From NCBI RefSeq assembly GCF_000469585.1, contig NZ_AWNK01000004.1, positions 104,311 through 157,496 on the forward strand: a stretch of DNA of 53,186 bases, given 5' to 3'. Below, in pieces: positions 42,733 through 51,312 of the stretch. This DNA is from Chrysiogenes arsenatis DSM 11915 (GTDB lineage Bacteria > Chrysiogenota > Chrysiogenetes > Chrysiogenales > Chrysiogenaceae). The translations under genes and the position numbers were made by a program. Numbering within the stretch: position 1 is the stretch's first letter; each line of letters starts with the position of its first letter. The notes below the pieces were generated by a model. The model did not search any database. It was not told the origin of the DNA and worked only from the letters and a program-made list of their open reading frames with translations.

Positions 42733-44832
42733 TCACACCACCACCTTGTTTCTTATATGCCGCAGAATGACCGACTGCTGTATTACACCAACCGCCATGC
42801 GCGCGCGGAGCGACGGAAGTAATGCGCTAATCGAGCCAACCACTTCGGCATTTGCCGCCATCATCCCATGTATCCGAATGGTACCGTTGATAGACGCGAC
42901 AGTGTTATTACTCCCAACGAATCCACCATGAAGAGAAGGGAATACCGATTTCAACTGCATGAGGTCGCCAGTGAATACCAACACGCTTCCAGATAACGAC
43001 GGTAGAGTTCCATTTAACGAAACTTTAATGCCAGATTTGGCTTGCACCGCCCCTGTGATCTGCGGTAGCGAACCGGATATAGCAGCCGATTCAGACGTTC
43101 TCCCTTCGATATTGCCAATAAGCGACGGCAAGAACGCATTCAGTACATTCCCTGACGCAATGATCCCATGCAATCGCGGAAGCTCTCCCGACAGTGTGGA
43201 AATCGTTTCCGTGCTTATTTGAATAGAACCGTTCAGTCGCGGAAATACTGCGAAGATTACTGGTGACGTTTCGAGTGCACCAGTAATCGTTGGTAGCGCT
43301 GAAATGATATATGCCGTTGATGAATCGTCTGTGACAAATGACCCTGAGAGTTTTGGTAAACCTCCAAGAATACCTGAAAACGGAACAATATCAGCGTAAA
43401 GTGTTCCAGTAATAAGCTTCGGCAATATACCGTCTTTAATCCCTTGAATATAAACATTCGCTACGATCTCGCCACCAACAACAGGAAGACTTGCGGTAAT
43501 GTCGCCGTTCTCTGGCAAATGGATGGAGGTATCCATTTCGCCACTCAGCGCTGGTAGTGGTTTACTTGTGACGTATGAAAGGTTAATCCAAGCGGTTGTA
43601 TTGCCAGTGGAAACATCAAATGAACCATCCAAAAGTGGAAGGTAGCCAATAAGTCCATTGTCGAAATATGCTATAGCTGAACATTCTCCGGTTAAAACAG
43701 GGAGAACCCCATAAAAATAACCTGCAACATCAGTCTGCTCCACCGTAACATCGAACCCGCCACTCAGCGCTGGCAGGAATCCAAAAATACCATTATCGAA
43801 AGAAGAGTCTGCCGCAATGCCTCCTTCGAGCGCAGGTATATACGTTGTCATAGCGGAGTTATTGGGACAGATGTAATCCGCAATAGTTCTCAGCCCTGTA
43901 TTGTAACTGTATTCTCCAGCAGACATAGAGCCAGTACCAATCACCGTGCCATCGTCACGAATGCCAATCAATACATCATACCCAAGGGCAATATCGACAA
44001 TGTCCGTAAAGCACGTAGTATCGAACTCGCCAGCGTAGCGAAACGACCCATTAACGAACTCACGGTAAGAGGCATCGCCTCTGTATACTACTGTGCCATC
44101 ATTCCTTAGGGCTGCAATACCTCTGCGACCAACAGAACTACATAATGTACTTATTTTGGAAATATTCATTAAACCAGTGTCTCTTATTTGCCAGTCTAAA
44201 GAATAATCGGTAAGCCACAACACCCTTCCATCTTCTGTAACAGCATAACACCCATTCCAATGGGAAGAAGTGTTTATGGCTATTTGCTTTACTCCTGTAA
44301 GCAAATACTCATCAACCTTATGGTTTACAATGACATTTCCATCAATCGTTAAACTGTAAAGAGTACCATAACTTAGAATTGCCTGTTTTATATTGGTAAG
44401 ACCGTAAATACCTTCATACATTCCCGGAGTTATCAGTATTCCAGCGTCAATATATTCTTGGAACTTTTCATTCCCAACATAGTAATGGTTGAATTTGCTA
44501 GTATCGAAATCACTAAAAAACTTCCACGGCTTCCATAGATCATAGTAATAATGTAGGTTTTGCATTTGAGTTGTAAATAACTGATCAAAATTGATCAGGC
44601 GATCAAACGAATTGTATGATACTAATGGCGTTACAATCCCACTACTTCTTACGGCAACCCATCTATCTATAAATACCGCGTCCATGCCATCAAACTGTCC
44701 GCTCGTACTGACAATCCTTTTATCGGCAGTGATTCCATAGTTAATGTTACCGGAACTGGTATTTGCGGTAAATAGGCTGACGATATTTTGAAACTTATTC
44801 CATATTTGTGTGTTAGGTGTTGATCCGCTCAT
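42733..44832 (-). CDS. Tail protein with RCC1-like propeller and LPxLxG repeats
   Basis: The 699-aa protein starts at the ATG at 44832, with AGGTGG 5 bases upstream and the preceding stop just before. An in-frame GTG at 44841 is less likely. The first ~310 residues hold RCC1-like blades (IKQAILSYGTLYSLTIDGNV, VDIALGYDVLIGIRDDGTVI, RRGIAALRNDGTVVYRG). The next ~290 residues are 14 copies of an LPxLxG motif, mostly at 21-residue spacing. The C-terminus is basic. It is probably a spike or fibre with a propeller head and a repeat stalk. Confidence 0.7.
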   Translation of the reverse strand: MSGSTPNTQIWNKFQNIVSLFTANTSSGNINYGITADKRIVSTSGQFDGMDAVFIDRWVAVRSSGIVTPLVSYNSFDRLINFDQLFTTQMQNLHYYYDLWKPWKFFSDFDTSKFNHYYVGNEKFQEYIDAGILITPGMYEGIYGLTNIKQAILSYGTLYSLTIDGNVIVNHKVDEYLLTGVKQIAINTSSHWNGCYAVTEDGRVLWLTDYSLDWQIRDTGLMNISKISTLCSSVGRRGIAALRNDGTVVYRGDASYREFVNGSFRYAGEFDTTCFTDIVDIALGYDVLIGIRDDGTVIGTGSMSAGEYSYNTGLRTIADYICPNNSAMTTYIPALEGGIAADSSFDNGIFGFLPALSGGFDVTVEQTDVAGYFYGVLPVLTGECSAIAYFDNGLIGYLPLLDGSFDVSTGNTTAWINLSYVTSKPLPALSGEMDTSIHLPENGDITASLPVVGGEIVANVYIQGIKDGILPKLITGTLYADIVPFSGILGGLPKLSGSFVTDDSSTAYIISALPTITGALETSPVIFAVFPRLNGSIQISTETISTLSGELPRLHGIIASGNVLNAFLPSLIGNIEGRTSESAAISGSLPQITGAVQAKSGIKVSLNGTLPSLSGSVLVFTGDLMQLKSVFPSLHGGFVGSNNTVASINGTIRIHGMMAANAEVVGSISALLPSLRARMAVGVIQQSVILRHIRNKVVV
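42915..43775 (-). repeat. Fourteen LPxLxG repeats
   Basis: The motifs read LPALSG, LPVLTG, LPLLDG, LPALSG, LPVVGG, LPKLITG, LPKLSG, LPTITG, FPRLNG, LPRLHG, LPSLIG, LPQITG, LPSLSG and FPSLHG. Most intervals are 21 residues; others range from 17 to 28. DNA copies have diverged, so the repeat is kept by selection on the protein. Confidence 0.8.
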
Positions 44833-44833
44833 A

Positions 44834-47161
44834 TTAACCACCTACTCCAAATGAAATTCCACCAACCCTACCAGCAACCGATAATGTTCCATCTTGAAAA
44901 CTACCCACAGGATCGCGCAACGCTACACATCCGCGAGAGGCAGCAACGCGGTTGATTGTCATCTCTGGGCGCGAACCGCCAACAACAGGACGTTCGCCTT
45001 TTCTTATATTCTCGTTAGCTATCTCGCTTTGAGAGAGCGCACGGTCAAATATTTTGAAATTGAACATTCTTTCTATCTCATACCCATGTGGCGAACCAAT
45101 AGAGCTATACCCGTAATCAGGCTCAACCCCTCCCAGTGTAAGGTTGCCGACAGTTGCAGAAGAACTTACTTCAACACCATTGAGGTATAACCTCAGAAAC
45201 TGGTCTTTATATGTCACACATACATGGAAGACTTGGTTTGAATATTCAGGAATAGGTACGAATATCAAAGGCCAGCTTGATGTTCCCGGTGTTCTCCACT
45301 GGAAAACAATACGGACAACACCACTAGATACAGTCTTAAATCCATAAAGAACACTGTATTGATACTGTCCAACAGGTATGTCAGGCTGTGTATATGCGAA
45401 TTGAAACAGATCGCGGAAATTGTCAGGAACCGCAGTGTTCTGCATAATAAACAAAGAAATTGTGTATTCGTTATATGACTGAGTAAAATACTCAGTATCC
45501 ATCCCGCAACCATTATCGCCAGCGGTTGTGGTGAAGTATTTTATTCCATTTTCGACACTAAACACCGCAGGATCAGACCAATCCTTCATGCTGGCATGCA
45601 ATCCACCAACAATATCATTAAGGTTTTCTTGTAATGGCCAATGATGAACAAGTCCAACCTCGGACGTAAATGATATTGTGCCGTCAGGGTTTAAGATAAA
45701 GTCGCCATACTCGCCTAAGTCTACGACTTTATCTTCTCCTGTTGATTCAGTAGGAGGATACTCAATTTTGGTATATTTATTTTCAGTTATTTCCCACCCG
45801 TCAGCAAAAGGAGCGGAGTAGATTGTCGAGATAGCGTTACTGCCGCTGCTTCCACCTAACAAATACACACGATTTTTCGTAATTATTGCTTGAGAAGAAT
45901 CCGGTAAACTTCCAGCAGTAGCACTCCATGATCCTAGTATACCTTCATCACTTATCTGAGCCGTGTATGTATTAGATTTACCAATTAAGTATACGCGATT
46001 TTTAGTAACAATTGCTTGGTGAGGGCTAGGAAATGGGTTCGCATTGATTCCGATATTTCCTGATATACTCCAAGCGCCTAACGTCCCATCTTCATTGATT
46101 GGGGCTGACTGTATATCTTGCATTTGCACTAAGTAGCCATACTGTTCAAAAACTTTTGAACCACCCAATAAGTACACTCTACTGTTAGTGACAATGGCTT
46201 GATGGGCAATAACTGGAATTAACAAATCATTAGCGGCACTCCAAGCGCCTAACGTCCCATCTTCATTGATTGGGGCGCTGTAATTATTATCGCTTGTCAT
46301 TCCATTTTGCAAATGTGATGAGATTGTTCCACCTACTATATATACGCGATTTTTAGTAACAATTGCTTGGTGAAAGCTAATAGTGACAGGCAGATTTCCT
46401 GATATACTCCAAGCGCCTAACGTCCCATCTTCATTGATTGGGGCTGACTGTATAACACTTTCTCTATACTCTCGGTGTCCTCCGTCAACTAACACTTCAT
46501 AAGATGCGCCACCCAATAAGTACACTCTACTGTTAGTGACAATGGCTTGGCTACTTGCAATTGGAATTAACAAATCATTAGCGGCACTCCAAGCGCCTAA
46601 CGTCCCATCTTCATTGATTGGGGCGCTGTAGACTTTATTTGAGTTAACGTATGAAGAGTACGGATCGTACGTCCATCCGCCAATAAAGTAGACTCGACTC
46701 TTTGTTACAATGGCTTGCGATAATGACTTTGCTGCTGGTAAGTTCCCAACTGCTGCCCATCCTGTTATATTTTGTACTGTAGTTGGTTGATTTATATTTT
46801 GGCTATGCAGTCGGTTGACATAAACGTCAGTTAATTGTGGCACTATCGGCGCGTAATCCTTTTGTATAGGAGGTTTTTCTCCAATTATGTCTTTAATTGC
46901 ATTCACAATTTCAATAGGAGCTTCAGGCGATGGAACCGACTCAATACGGTATCCATCACGGTAGTAATAGCTATTGTTAATTTTCGTAAACGTCTGCACC
47001 CATCCAACATCTTCAAACGATTGCCAGTCGTACTTCCACACTGCGCCAGCAAGTATATTTTTAATATAGACAGGCACTAATCTTGGCAACGTCGGCGCTC
47101 CTGTGAGTGGATGCGGTTGCGATCCGGGATAATTATTGGTTGAATTTTGCGACAGTGACAT
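44834..47161 (-). CDS. Kelch-repeat plus LamG-domain tail protein
   Basis: The 775-aa protein starts at the ATG at 47161, preceded by GGAGGGGGAGC. A frame from 47194 exists but has no site. Residues about 140-455 contain six Kelch-like blades, each with QAI(V/I)T(K/N)(S/N)RVY(L/F/I)(L/I/V)G(G/K). Five carry SAPINEDGTLGAWS-type linkers. Residues about 505-715 form a laminin-G/concanavalin-like domain (LVHHWPLQENLNDIVGGLHA, YKDQFLRLYLNGVEVSSSA, FNFKIFDRALSQSEIANENI). Both domain types bind glycans or proteins, so it is probably a receptor-binding fibre. The protein ends in a glycine-rich tip (GGISFGVGG). Confidence 0.8.
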   Translation of the reverse strand: MSLSQNSTNNYPGSQPHPLTGAPTLPRLVPVYIKNILAGAVWKYDWQSFEDVGWVQTFTKINNSYYYRDGYRIESVPSPEAPIEIVNAIKDIIGEKPPIQKDYAPIVPQLTDVYVNRLHSQNINQPTTVQNITGWAAVGNLPAAKSLSQAIVTKSRVYFIGGWTYDPYSSYVNSNKVYSAPINEDGTLGAWSAANDLLIPIASSQAIVTNSRVYLLGGASYEVLVDGGHREYRESVIQSAPINEDGTLGAWSISGNLPVTISFHQAIVTKNRVYIVGGTISSHLQNGMTSDNNYSAPINEDGTLGAWSAANDLLIPVIAHQAIVTNSRVYLLGGSKVFEQYGYLVQMQDIQSAPINEDGTLGAWSISGNIGINANPFPSPHQAIVTKNRVYLIGKSNTYTAQISDEGILGSWSATAGSLPDSSQAIITKNRVYLLGGSSGSNAISTIYSAPFADGWEITENKYTKIEYPPTESTGEDKVVDLGEYGDFILNPDGTISFTSEVGLVHHWPLQENLNDIVGGLHASMKDWSDPAVFSVENGIKYFTTTAGDNGCGMDTEYFTQSYNEYTISLFIMQNTAVPDNFRDLFQFAYTQPDIPVGQYQYSVLYGFKTVSSGVVRIVFQWRTPGTSSWPLIFVPIPEYSNQVFHVCVTYKDQFLRLYLNGVEVSSSATVGNLTLGGVEPDYGYSSIGSPHGYEIERMFNFKIFDRALSQSEIANENIRKGERPVVGGSRPEMTINRVAASRGCVALRDPVGSFQDGTLSVAGRVGGISFGVGG
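46020..46710 (-). repeat. Recent tandem duplication of a two-blade Kelch unit
   Basis: A 69-bp stretch at 46214-46282 is identical to 46562-46630, offset 348 bp. Flanking parts, such as the QAIVTNSRVYLLGG codons and the TACGCGATTTTTAGTAACAA stretch, repeat at offsets of about 345-351. The near-perfect DNA identity marks a recent duplication and could allow length change by slippage or recombination. Confidence 0.8.
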
Positions 47162-47236
47162 GGGAAGCTCCCCCTCCTTATGGCAGTAAAACAAAGCGAT
47201 AGCTTCCTTTAAGTCGCTATCGCTATAAAGACAATC

Positions 47237-47692
47237 TTACTGTGCTGGCAATGTGATGTTCGCCACGTCAACCGTGGTGGTAGTTCCCGAAACCAGCGAT
47301 ACGTTTGTCATCTGCATTTCGCCGCCGCTCGTCGCACACACACCGTCGATACGGATAGCGGTTGCACTCACGCCAGTAACAAGCGGGTTTGCATAAAAAC
47401 GAAACCAACCAGCCGTTCCCGTTTCCATATTCACCCCTGACCAAACTTCCCCTTCTGCTTTGCCGATTGTGCCATTTGCTGCTGTGCCGAAGTTAATCCC
47501 GTTTTCCGGTGCGCCAGCAATAAACGCGCCCGATGCAAGCGAAATCTGGCAGAGCAAAGTTCCTGTCTCACCAGCGTCAGCATTTGCAGGCTGCGTTCCC
47601 GTAAAGATGCGGATAACCCCATTAGCAAACGCCTCCTTAAACCCCTTATCTTCTAACATCGCATTGCGCAAACCAGTACTTAATCTCCACAT
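47237..47692 (-). CDS. Phage tail beta-sandwich protein (unknown)
   Basis: The 151-aa protein begins MWRLSTGLRNAMLEDKGFKE and has FANGVIRIFTGTQPANADAG and AGWFRFYANPL. This pattern occurs in a widespread group of small phage proteins near tail genes. AAGGGG lies upstream. It stops about 75 bases before the Kelch protein start. Exact role unknown, perhaps a fibre-attachment or tail-hub protein. Confidence 0.6.
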   Translation of the reverse strand: MWRLSTGLRNAMLEDKGFKEAFANGVIRIFTGTQPANADAGETGTLLCQISLASGAFIAGAPENGINFGTAANGTIGKAEGEVWSGVNMETGTAGWFRFYANPLVTGVSATAIRIDGVCATSGGEMQMTNVSLVSGTTTTVDVANITLPAQ

Positions 47693-47704
47693 ATCGTAAC
47701 CCCT

Positions 47705-48622
47705 TTATATTCCTACTGTTTGAATGAAATTAAACCCACGCAGGATACTTGCCCCTGCAACCCCAGCCTCTTCACCGTACAGAATGCGATGGCGGTTCAA
47801 ATTGACAACCACACCGGATGGCGTGCCAAGACAAGCGCCCTCGCGTGACGCCCATAACGCGCACAGACCCGGCTCTTCCAACCCAGCATCCAGCCCATCT
47901 ACCAAGTCGATGGCCGCCGACCACTCAAGTGCCGGATGCGCGGCCACCTTTACTGCCTGCCACTCGTTGGCATTCGCGCCGCTAATGAAAATCGTTTCCG
48001 TTTCCGTTGACACATACAAGCCGCCATTAACAGGCTTCAGCATCCGTATCCGCGTCGGGAACATAAAAAACCCGCGCTCCATATCGAACAGAGAAAACCC
48101 AAACGGCTCCGAGTAGAAAACCACATTGCCAACCGAAACAAATACCCGCGACTGAAAGAACGCCACATGCTCGCCGCTCTCCGGTGGAGCACTAAAGCTC
48201 CGCGTCGTAGGCGCACCAACATACGTTCCCGCTTCCCATTCGCGAAACTCCCCATGCTCGTTGACAATCCCCTGAATACCCCCAACAACGTAGATATCGT
48301 TATTTACCTGAGCATAATCACAGCGAGTACCAGCCAGAACGCCACTCCGCACCACCGACACGCTCATATCATCGTGCAATCTGCATAGCTCGTTATCGCG
48401 CACAAACAGGCAAATGCCGCCGTCGCAAAACACACTATGGCAATCGCCAGTTATAACTTCAGAATACCCGTCACGGCGCGAAACACGGCCAGTGCGATCA
48501 ACTACCACGTTGACAGCTACTGCCAATGACGACACACCATTATCAGGATCAAACTTCAGTCGCACCGGATCGACGACAACATCTAGCCCGTCACTACCGC
48601 GAAAAATTGGCGTTACCTTCAT
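47705..48622 (-). CDS. Beta-rich tail protein, likely tail nozzle/stabiliser
   Basis: The 305-aa protein overlaps the previous gene as ATGA and has GAGGTGAG upstream. It is almost wholly beta and begins KVTPIFRGSDGLDVVVDPVR. Blade-like phrases (GICLFVRDNELCRLHDDMSV, NNDIYVVGGIQGIVNEHGE, GGLYVSTETETIFISGANAN) suggest a propeller. In podovirus-like late operons the gene after the adaptor encodes a nozzle or stabiliser protein, which fits position and fold. Assignment is inferred. Confidence 0.55.
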   Translation of the reverse strand: MKVTPIFRGSDGLDVVVDPVRLKFDPDNGVSSLAVAVNVVVDRTGRVSRRDGYSEVITGDCHSVFCDGGICLFVRDNELCRLHDDMSVSVVRSGVLAGTRCDYAQVNNDIYVVGGIQGIVNEHGEFREWEAGTYVGAPTTRSFSAPPESGEHVAFFQSRVFVSVGNVVFYSEPFGFSLFDMERGFFMFPTRIRMLKPVNGGLYVSTETETIFISGANANEWQAVKVAAHPALEWSAAIDLVDGLDAGLEEPGLCALWASREGACLGTPSGVVVNLNRHRILYGEEAGVAGASILRGFNFIQTVGI

Positions 48623-49323
48623 AGGAACTCACCTCGCACAACCGTTGCCGGAGGACGCGGGGCATGGAGCTTGGCGAACTTCTCCAGCTCTGCAATGCCC
48701 TGCTCAAACTTCTGTTCATAGTAAAGCGTGTTGGTTTTCTGCCCCTCAATGCCATCCTCAATACGCTCGTAAATACGATGGCATGCCGCATGGATGATTG
48801 ATTCGTGAGCGAACTCCGGCAAGTAGTCGGGCGTATCGCCAAGATCAACCAGCGCATCAGGCTTACGATAGAAGTGCAACCTAATAAGCTGCGGCTCCTT
48901 CGGGGTTCCAACATACAGTAAATACTTTGCCAGCATCGTGGCCGCGCTGACGCTTGTGACCAGCCTTCCGATATCGCCGCGACAATCACTTAAAAAGTCT
49001 TGCGGACTTTTGTAGAAACGAATCGCCTGTCTACTGCTCTCTTCAGGTTCCACCCTGTACAGGTAGCGCATGAAGTTTTCAGGCAATAAAACGCGGTGGT
49101 TATAAGCGAGACTCTCTGTCACCTCGCCCGTGTCCTCGTCCGTCGTTACTACCGTTTCAGCCACCGTAGAAATAACCTCGCTGGTAGCCAAGTCTGGCAA
49201 CAACACCCGCGAGGCAATCTTGATGATTGCCCGATTCACGAACGGCAAAATGTCGTCCTCACTCGAATACCCCGGATCGTTCACAATATCGGCAATATCG
49301 TCGATCATTTCCTCAAGCGTCAT
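48619..49323 (-). CDS. Head-tail adaptor (tail tubular A-like) protein
   Basis: The 234-aa protein starts MTLEEMIDDIADIVNDPGYS, then DDILPFVNRAIIKIASRVLLP. This amphipathic helix pattern is typical of podovirus adaptor proteins. The C-terminal half has HESIIHAACHRIYERIEDGI and a long helix (KTNTLYYEQKFEQGIAELEK). AAGGGG lies upstream. It would sit below the portal ring and receive the nozzle encoded next. Confidence 0.65.
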   Translation of the reverse strand: MTLEEMIDDIADIVNDPGYSSEDDILPFVNRAIIKIASRVLLPDLATSEVISTVAETVVTTDEDTGEVTESLAYNHRVLLPENFMRYLYRVEPEESSRQAIRFYKSPQDFLSDCRGDIGRLVTSVSAATMLAKYLLYVGTPKEPQLIRLHFYRKPDALVDLGDTPDYLPEFAHESIIHAACHRIYERIEDGIEGQKTNTLYYEQKFEQGIAELEKFAKLHAPRPPATVVRGEFL

Positions 49324-49332
49324 CGTTGCCCC

Positions 49333-49545
49333 TTACTTTTGTGCTGGTGATGGTTTACGTTCTGCTTTTGCGTCGTCCTGTGGTGGTGTTACTGATCTGG
49401 CAACTTCTTCTGAAATACATCCGACTTCAAACGCCGCGTCATGCAATGAGCTTGGAATCTCGCGCCACTCGGCGCCAATGCGTACAATCTGCCCGTTTGG
49501 AAGTGTGATTCGACGTACCGTATTATCTCTTGAACGAAATCTCAT
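49333..49545 (-). CDS. Small head-tail region protein with AEWREIP motif
   Basis: The 70-aa frame has a perfect AAGGAG site and reads MRFRSRDNTVRRITLPNGQI, then VRIGAEWREIPSSLHDAAFE. The WREIP element recurs in the 64-aa protein at 25931-26125. The C-terminus is charged (PPQDDAKAERKPSPAQK). Position suggests a head-tail joining or decoration role. Function unknown. Confidence 0.6.
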   Translation of the reverse strand: MRFRSRDNTVRRITLPNGQIVRIGAEWREIPSSLHDAAFEVGCISEEVARSVTPPQDDAKAERKPSPAQK

Positions 49546-49618
49546 ATCGTTATCTCCTTATGTTTAATGGAACCCGTGACAGTATGGCGCAAAGCACACA
49601 CTGCCACGGAAATCACCA

Positions 49619-50011
49619 TCAGCCGTGGCTATGGTGTGAACGACCATCAACGATATAGTTGACTACCAGACGACATTTGCCAGCGCTAGGAGCTGCACCA
49701 ACGCCCGTCCACGTTACCGTCACATTACCGTTCGTGGCAGTCAGCGCACCAGAAGGGGTCAACGCCGTACAGCCAAGAGCATGCACGTTCACAGAACCAG
49801 AAAGAGCATCACCAGCCACACCTTTGACCACAATCACGTCAGACGTGCCGGAATCAAGCGCGACAAGCGTTGCCAAAAAACCACCCGTGACGATGGCACC
49901 GATTGGCAGATCAATCACACCAACGGCGGTACCGTTCACCAGATCAGAAAAATCAAAATCAATATCAGCAGCCAATACATCTTGGCGGCCACAATCCTTT
50001 ACGATAGGCAT
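49619..50011 (-). CDS. Likely capsid decoration or stabilising protein
   Basis: The 130-aa protein has AGGAGGGG upstream and stands directly after the major capsid gene. It is Gly/Ala/Val/Thr-rich and beta-rich (VIDLPIGAIVTGGFLATLVA, GNVTVTWTGVGAAPSAGKC, LVVNYIVDG) and ends in a His/Ser tail (RSHHSHG). Decoration proteins commonly occupy this place. Inferred from position and composition. Confidence 0.55.
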   Translation of the reverse strand: MPIVKDCGRQDVLAADIDFDFSDLVNGTAVGVIDLPIGAIVTGGFLATLVALDSGTSDVIVVKGVAGDALSGSVNVHALGCTALTPSGALTATNGNVTVTWTGVGAAPSAGKCRLVVNYIVDGRSHHSHG

Positions 50012-50024
50012 ACTTCACCCCTCC

Positions 50025-51125
50025 TTAACCGAGATAGTGGTCACAAGCGACCACGCCAAAATCTTCAACTGCGTTATCGTAGATGCTGTGGAACTTCGGC
50101 TTGAGCAACCCAAACATCTTGTCCACGTTGATCCCTTTTTGACTGTCGTACTGGAACATCTTCTCGCACCACTCAGGATCGCCAAGGTCGGCCATGCCGA
50201 GTGCTTGTGCGCCACAAAGCAGCGTCCGAGTACCGTTGATTGCTTGATCTTCTCCCCATTTCTGTCCGGAAGGTGCGCCAGTAGTTGAGTACACCAGACG
50301 ATGCTCGTGCAGCACTGCGCCGTCGATAGTCACACTACCGCCGGTAAACCAAGGGTTCTTGGCATCGCGCGGCAGGGCAGTAGTGATGGCACGTTGATAA
50401 TCAGGGTCGGTTTTAAGCGCAGCAAGAGTGCCAGGCTTCACCAACATGACGTAATACTCTTTACCGCCAGACATGAGCGGCTTGACGTAGTGATCCTTGG
50501 CATAGGCCACCAGATCGACAATCATCTTGTACTTTGGCTTGAATGTGTTTGCGATGATCGACGTATCACCCGATACCAGCTCATCACCCGTCCACGTAAC
50601 GTGGCGGTTGGCAGAAGGGGCTGAAACGTCAGCAGCAAAACTCAGTGAAGGGAACGGACTTTTGTTCCGCAGTGAGCCGTCGTTGTAGTACGCATACGAA
50701 ACACCCGACAGCGTTAGGAATGCGAGCTGGTCAACGCGGTTTGAGAGCCAGTAGGCAAGGCGCGACTTCGCGTGTTCGCGGAATTGGATAACGGTTTTCT
50801 GGTCAGCCATCTTCCCTTTATTGCGAACGCCGTGTGAAATCAGGTCAATGCTGAGAATCTCAGCGTATGACATCATTTCTTCCTCATTACCCTCGCGCTC
50901 ATTGTCGCCAATGATACCGTCTTGAACGAGGTCGGCCACGAGGTGCATAATGCATTGGTCGCCTTTTTCCGTCTTCGTCAACTCCGTAATACGCTGAATC
51001 ATGGCGCCATCGCCCTTACCAATGAAACGCTTGATAAACATCTGGTCGCGAGCGGCTTCCCATACATCGCGACTCCATACTAACTTTTGCTCCGGTGTCA
51101 GAGCGGCAAAATTCGTTAAAGCCAT
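50025..51125 (-). CDS. Major capsid protein, N4-gp56 family
   Basis: The 366-aa protein has the start 51125 chosen (MALTNFAALTPEQKLVWSRD, with GAGG 9 bases upstream). A frame from 51161 lacks a site. Family features are the N-terminal MFIKRFIGKGDGAMIQRIT, then EKGDQCIMHLVADL, GDNEREGNEEEMMSYAEILS, and a long loop region followed by YYVMLVKPGTLAALKTDPDY. Length fits the N4-gp56 (DUF4043/Phage_capsid_3) group. It follows the scaffold after a 187-base spacer and precedes a decoration-like gene. Confidence 0.88.
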   Translation of the reverse strand: MALTNFAALTPEQKLVWSRDVWEAARDQMFIKRFIGKGDGAMIQRITELTKTEKGDQCIMHLVADLVQDGIIGDNEREGNEEEMMSYAEILSIDLISHGVRNKGKMADQKTVIQFREHAKSRLAYWLSNRVDQLAFLTLSGVSYAYYNDGSLRNKSPFPSLSFAADVSAPSANRHVTWTGDELVSGDTSIIANTFKPKYKMIVDLVAYAKDHYVKPLMSGGKEYYVMLVKPGTLAALKTDPDYQRAITTALPRDAKNPWFTGGSVTIDGAVLHEHRLVYSTTGAPSGQKWGEDQAINGTRTLLCGAQALGMADLGDPEWCEKMFQYDSQKGINVDKMFGLLKPKFHSIYDNAVEDFGVVACDHYLG

Positions 51126-51281
51126 CGTCTCATACCTCGTGAGAATTATTTGCGCCCCCATACGGGTTTGCTATTCATCACGAAATTTCGCTTTCGTAAG
51201 CGTTTAACAGCCTTAACGTGGCCGCTTCGTTTTGCCGCATAACACCGGGCAAAAGTAGCGAAGGACAGTGCTATTTATAGT

Positions 51282-51305
51282 GGGCGCCGCACCGAAAATG
51301 CGCCC
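51282..51305. promoter_or_regulatory. Hairpin in the scaffold-capsid spacer
   Basis: GGGCGC pairs with GCGCCC (6 bp, 12-base loop) beginning 7 bases after the scaffold stop, with no T run. An adjoining palindrome CTATTTATAG (51271-51280) holds a TATAAA on the minus strand. This may be an RNA-processing site, an attenuator or a weak internal promoter setting capsid excess over scaffold. Confidence 0.4.
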
Positions 51306-51312
51306 TCAGCTA

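Noticed and set aside
45980-46720. CRISPR array, because of repeated identical stretches
   Set aside because: The repeats are in frame, spaced about 170-350 bp, and encode Kelch blades. There are no uniform short spacers.
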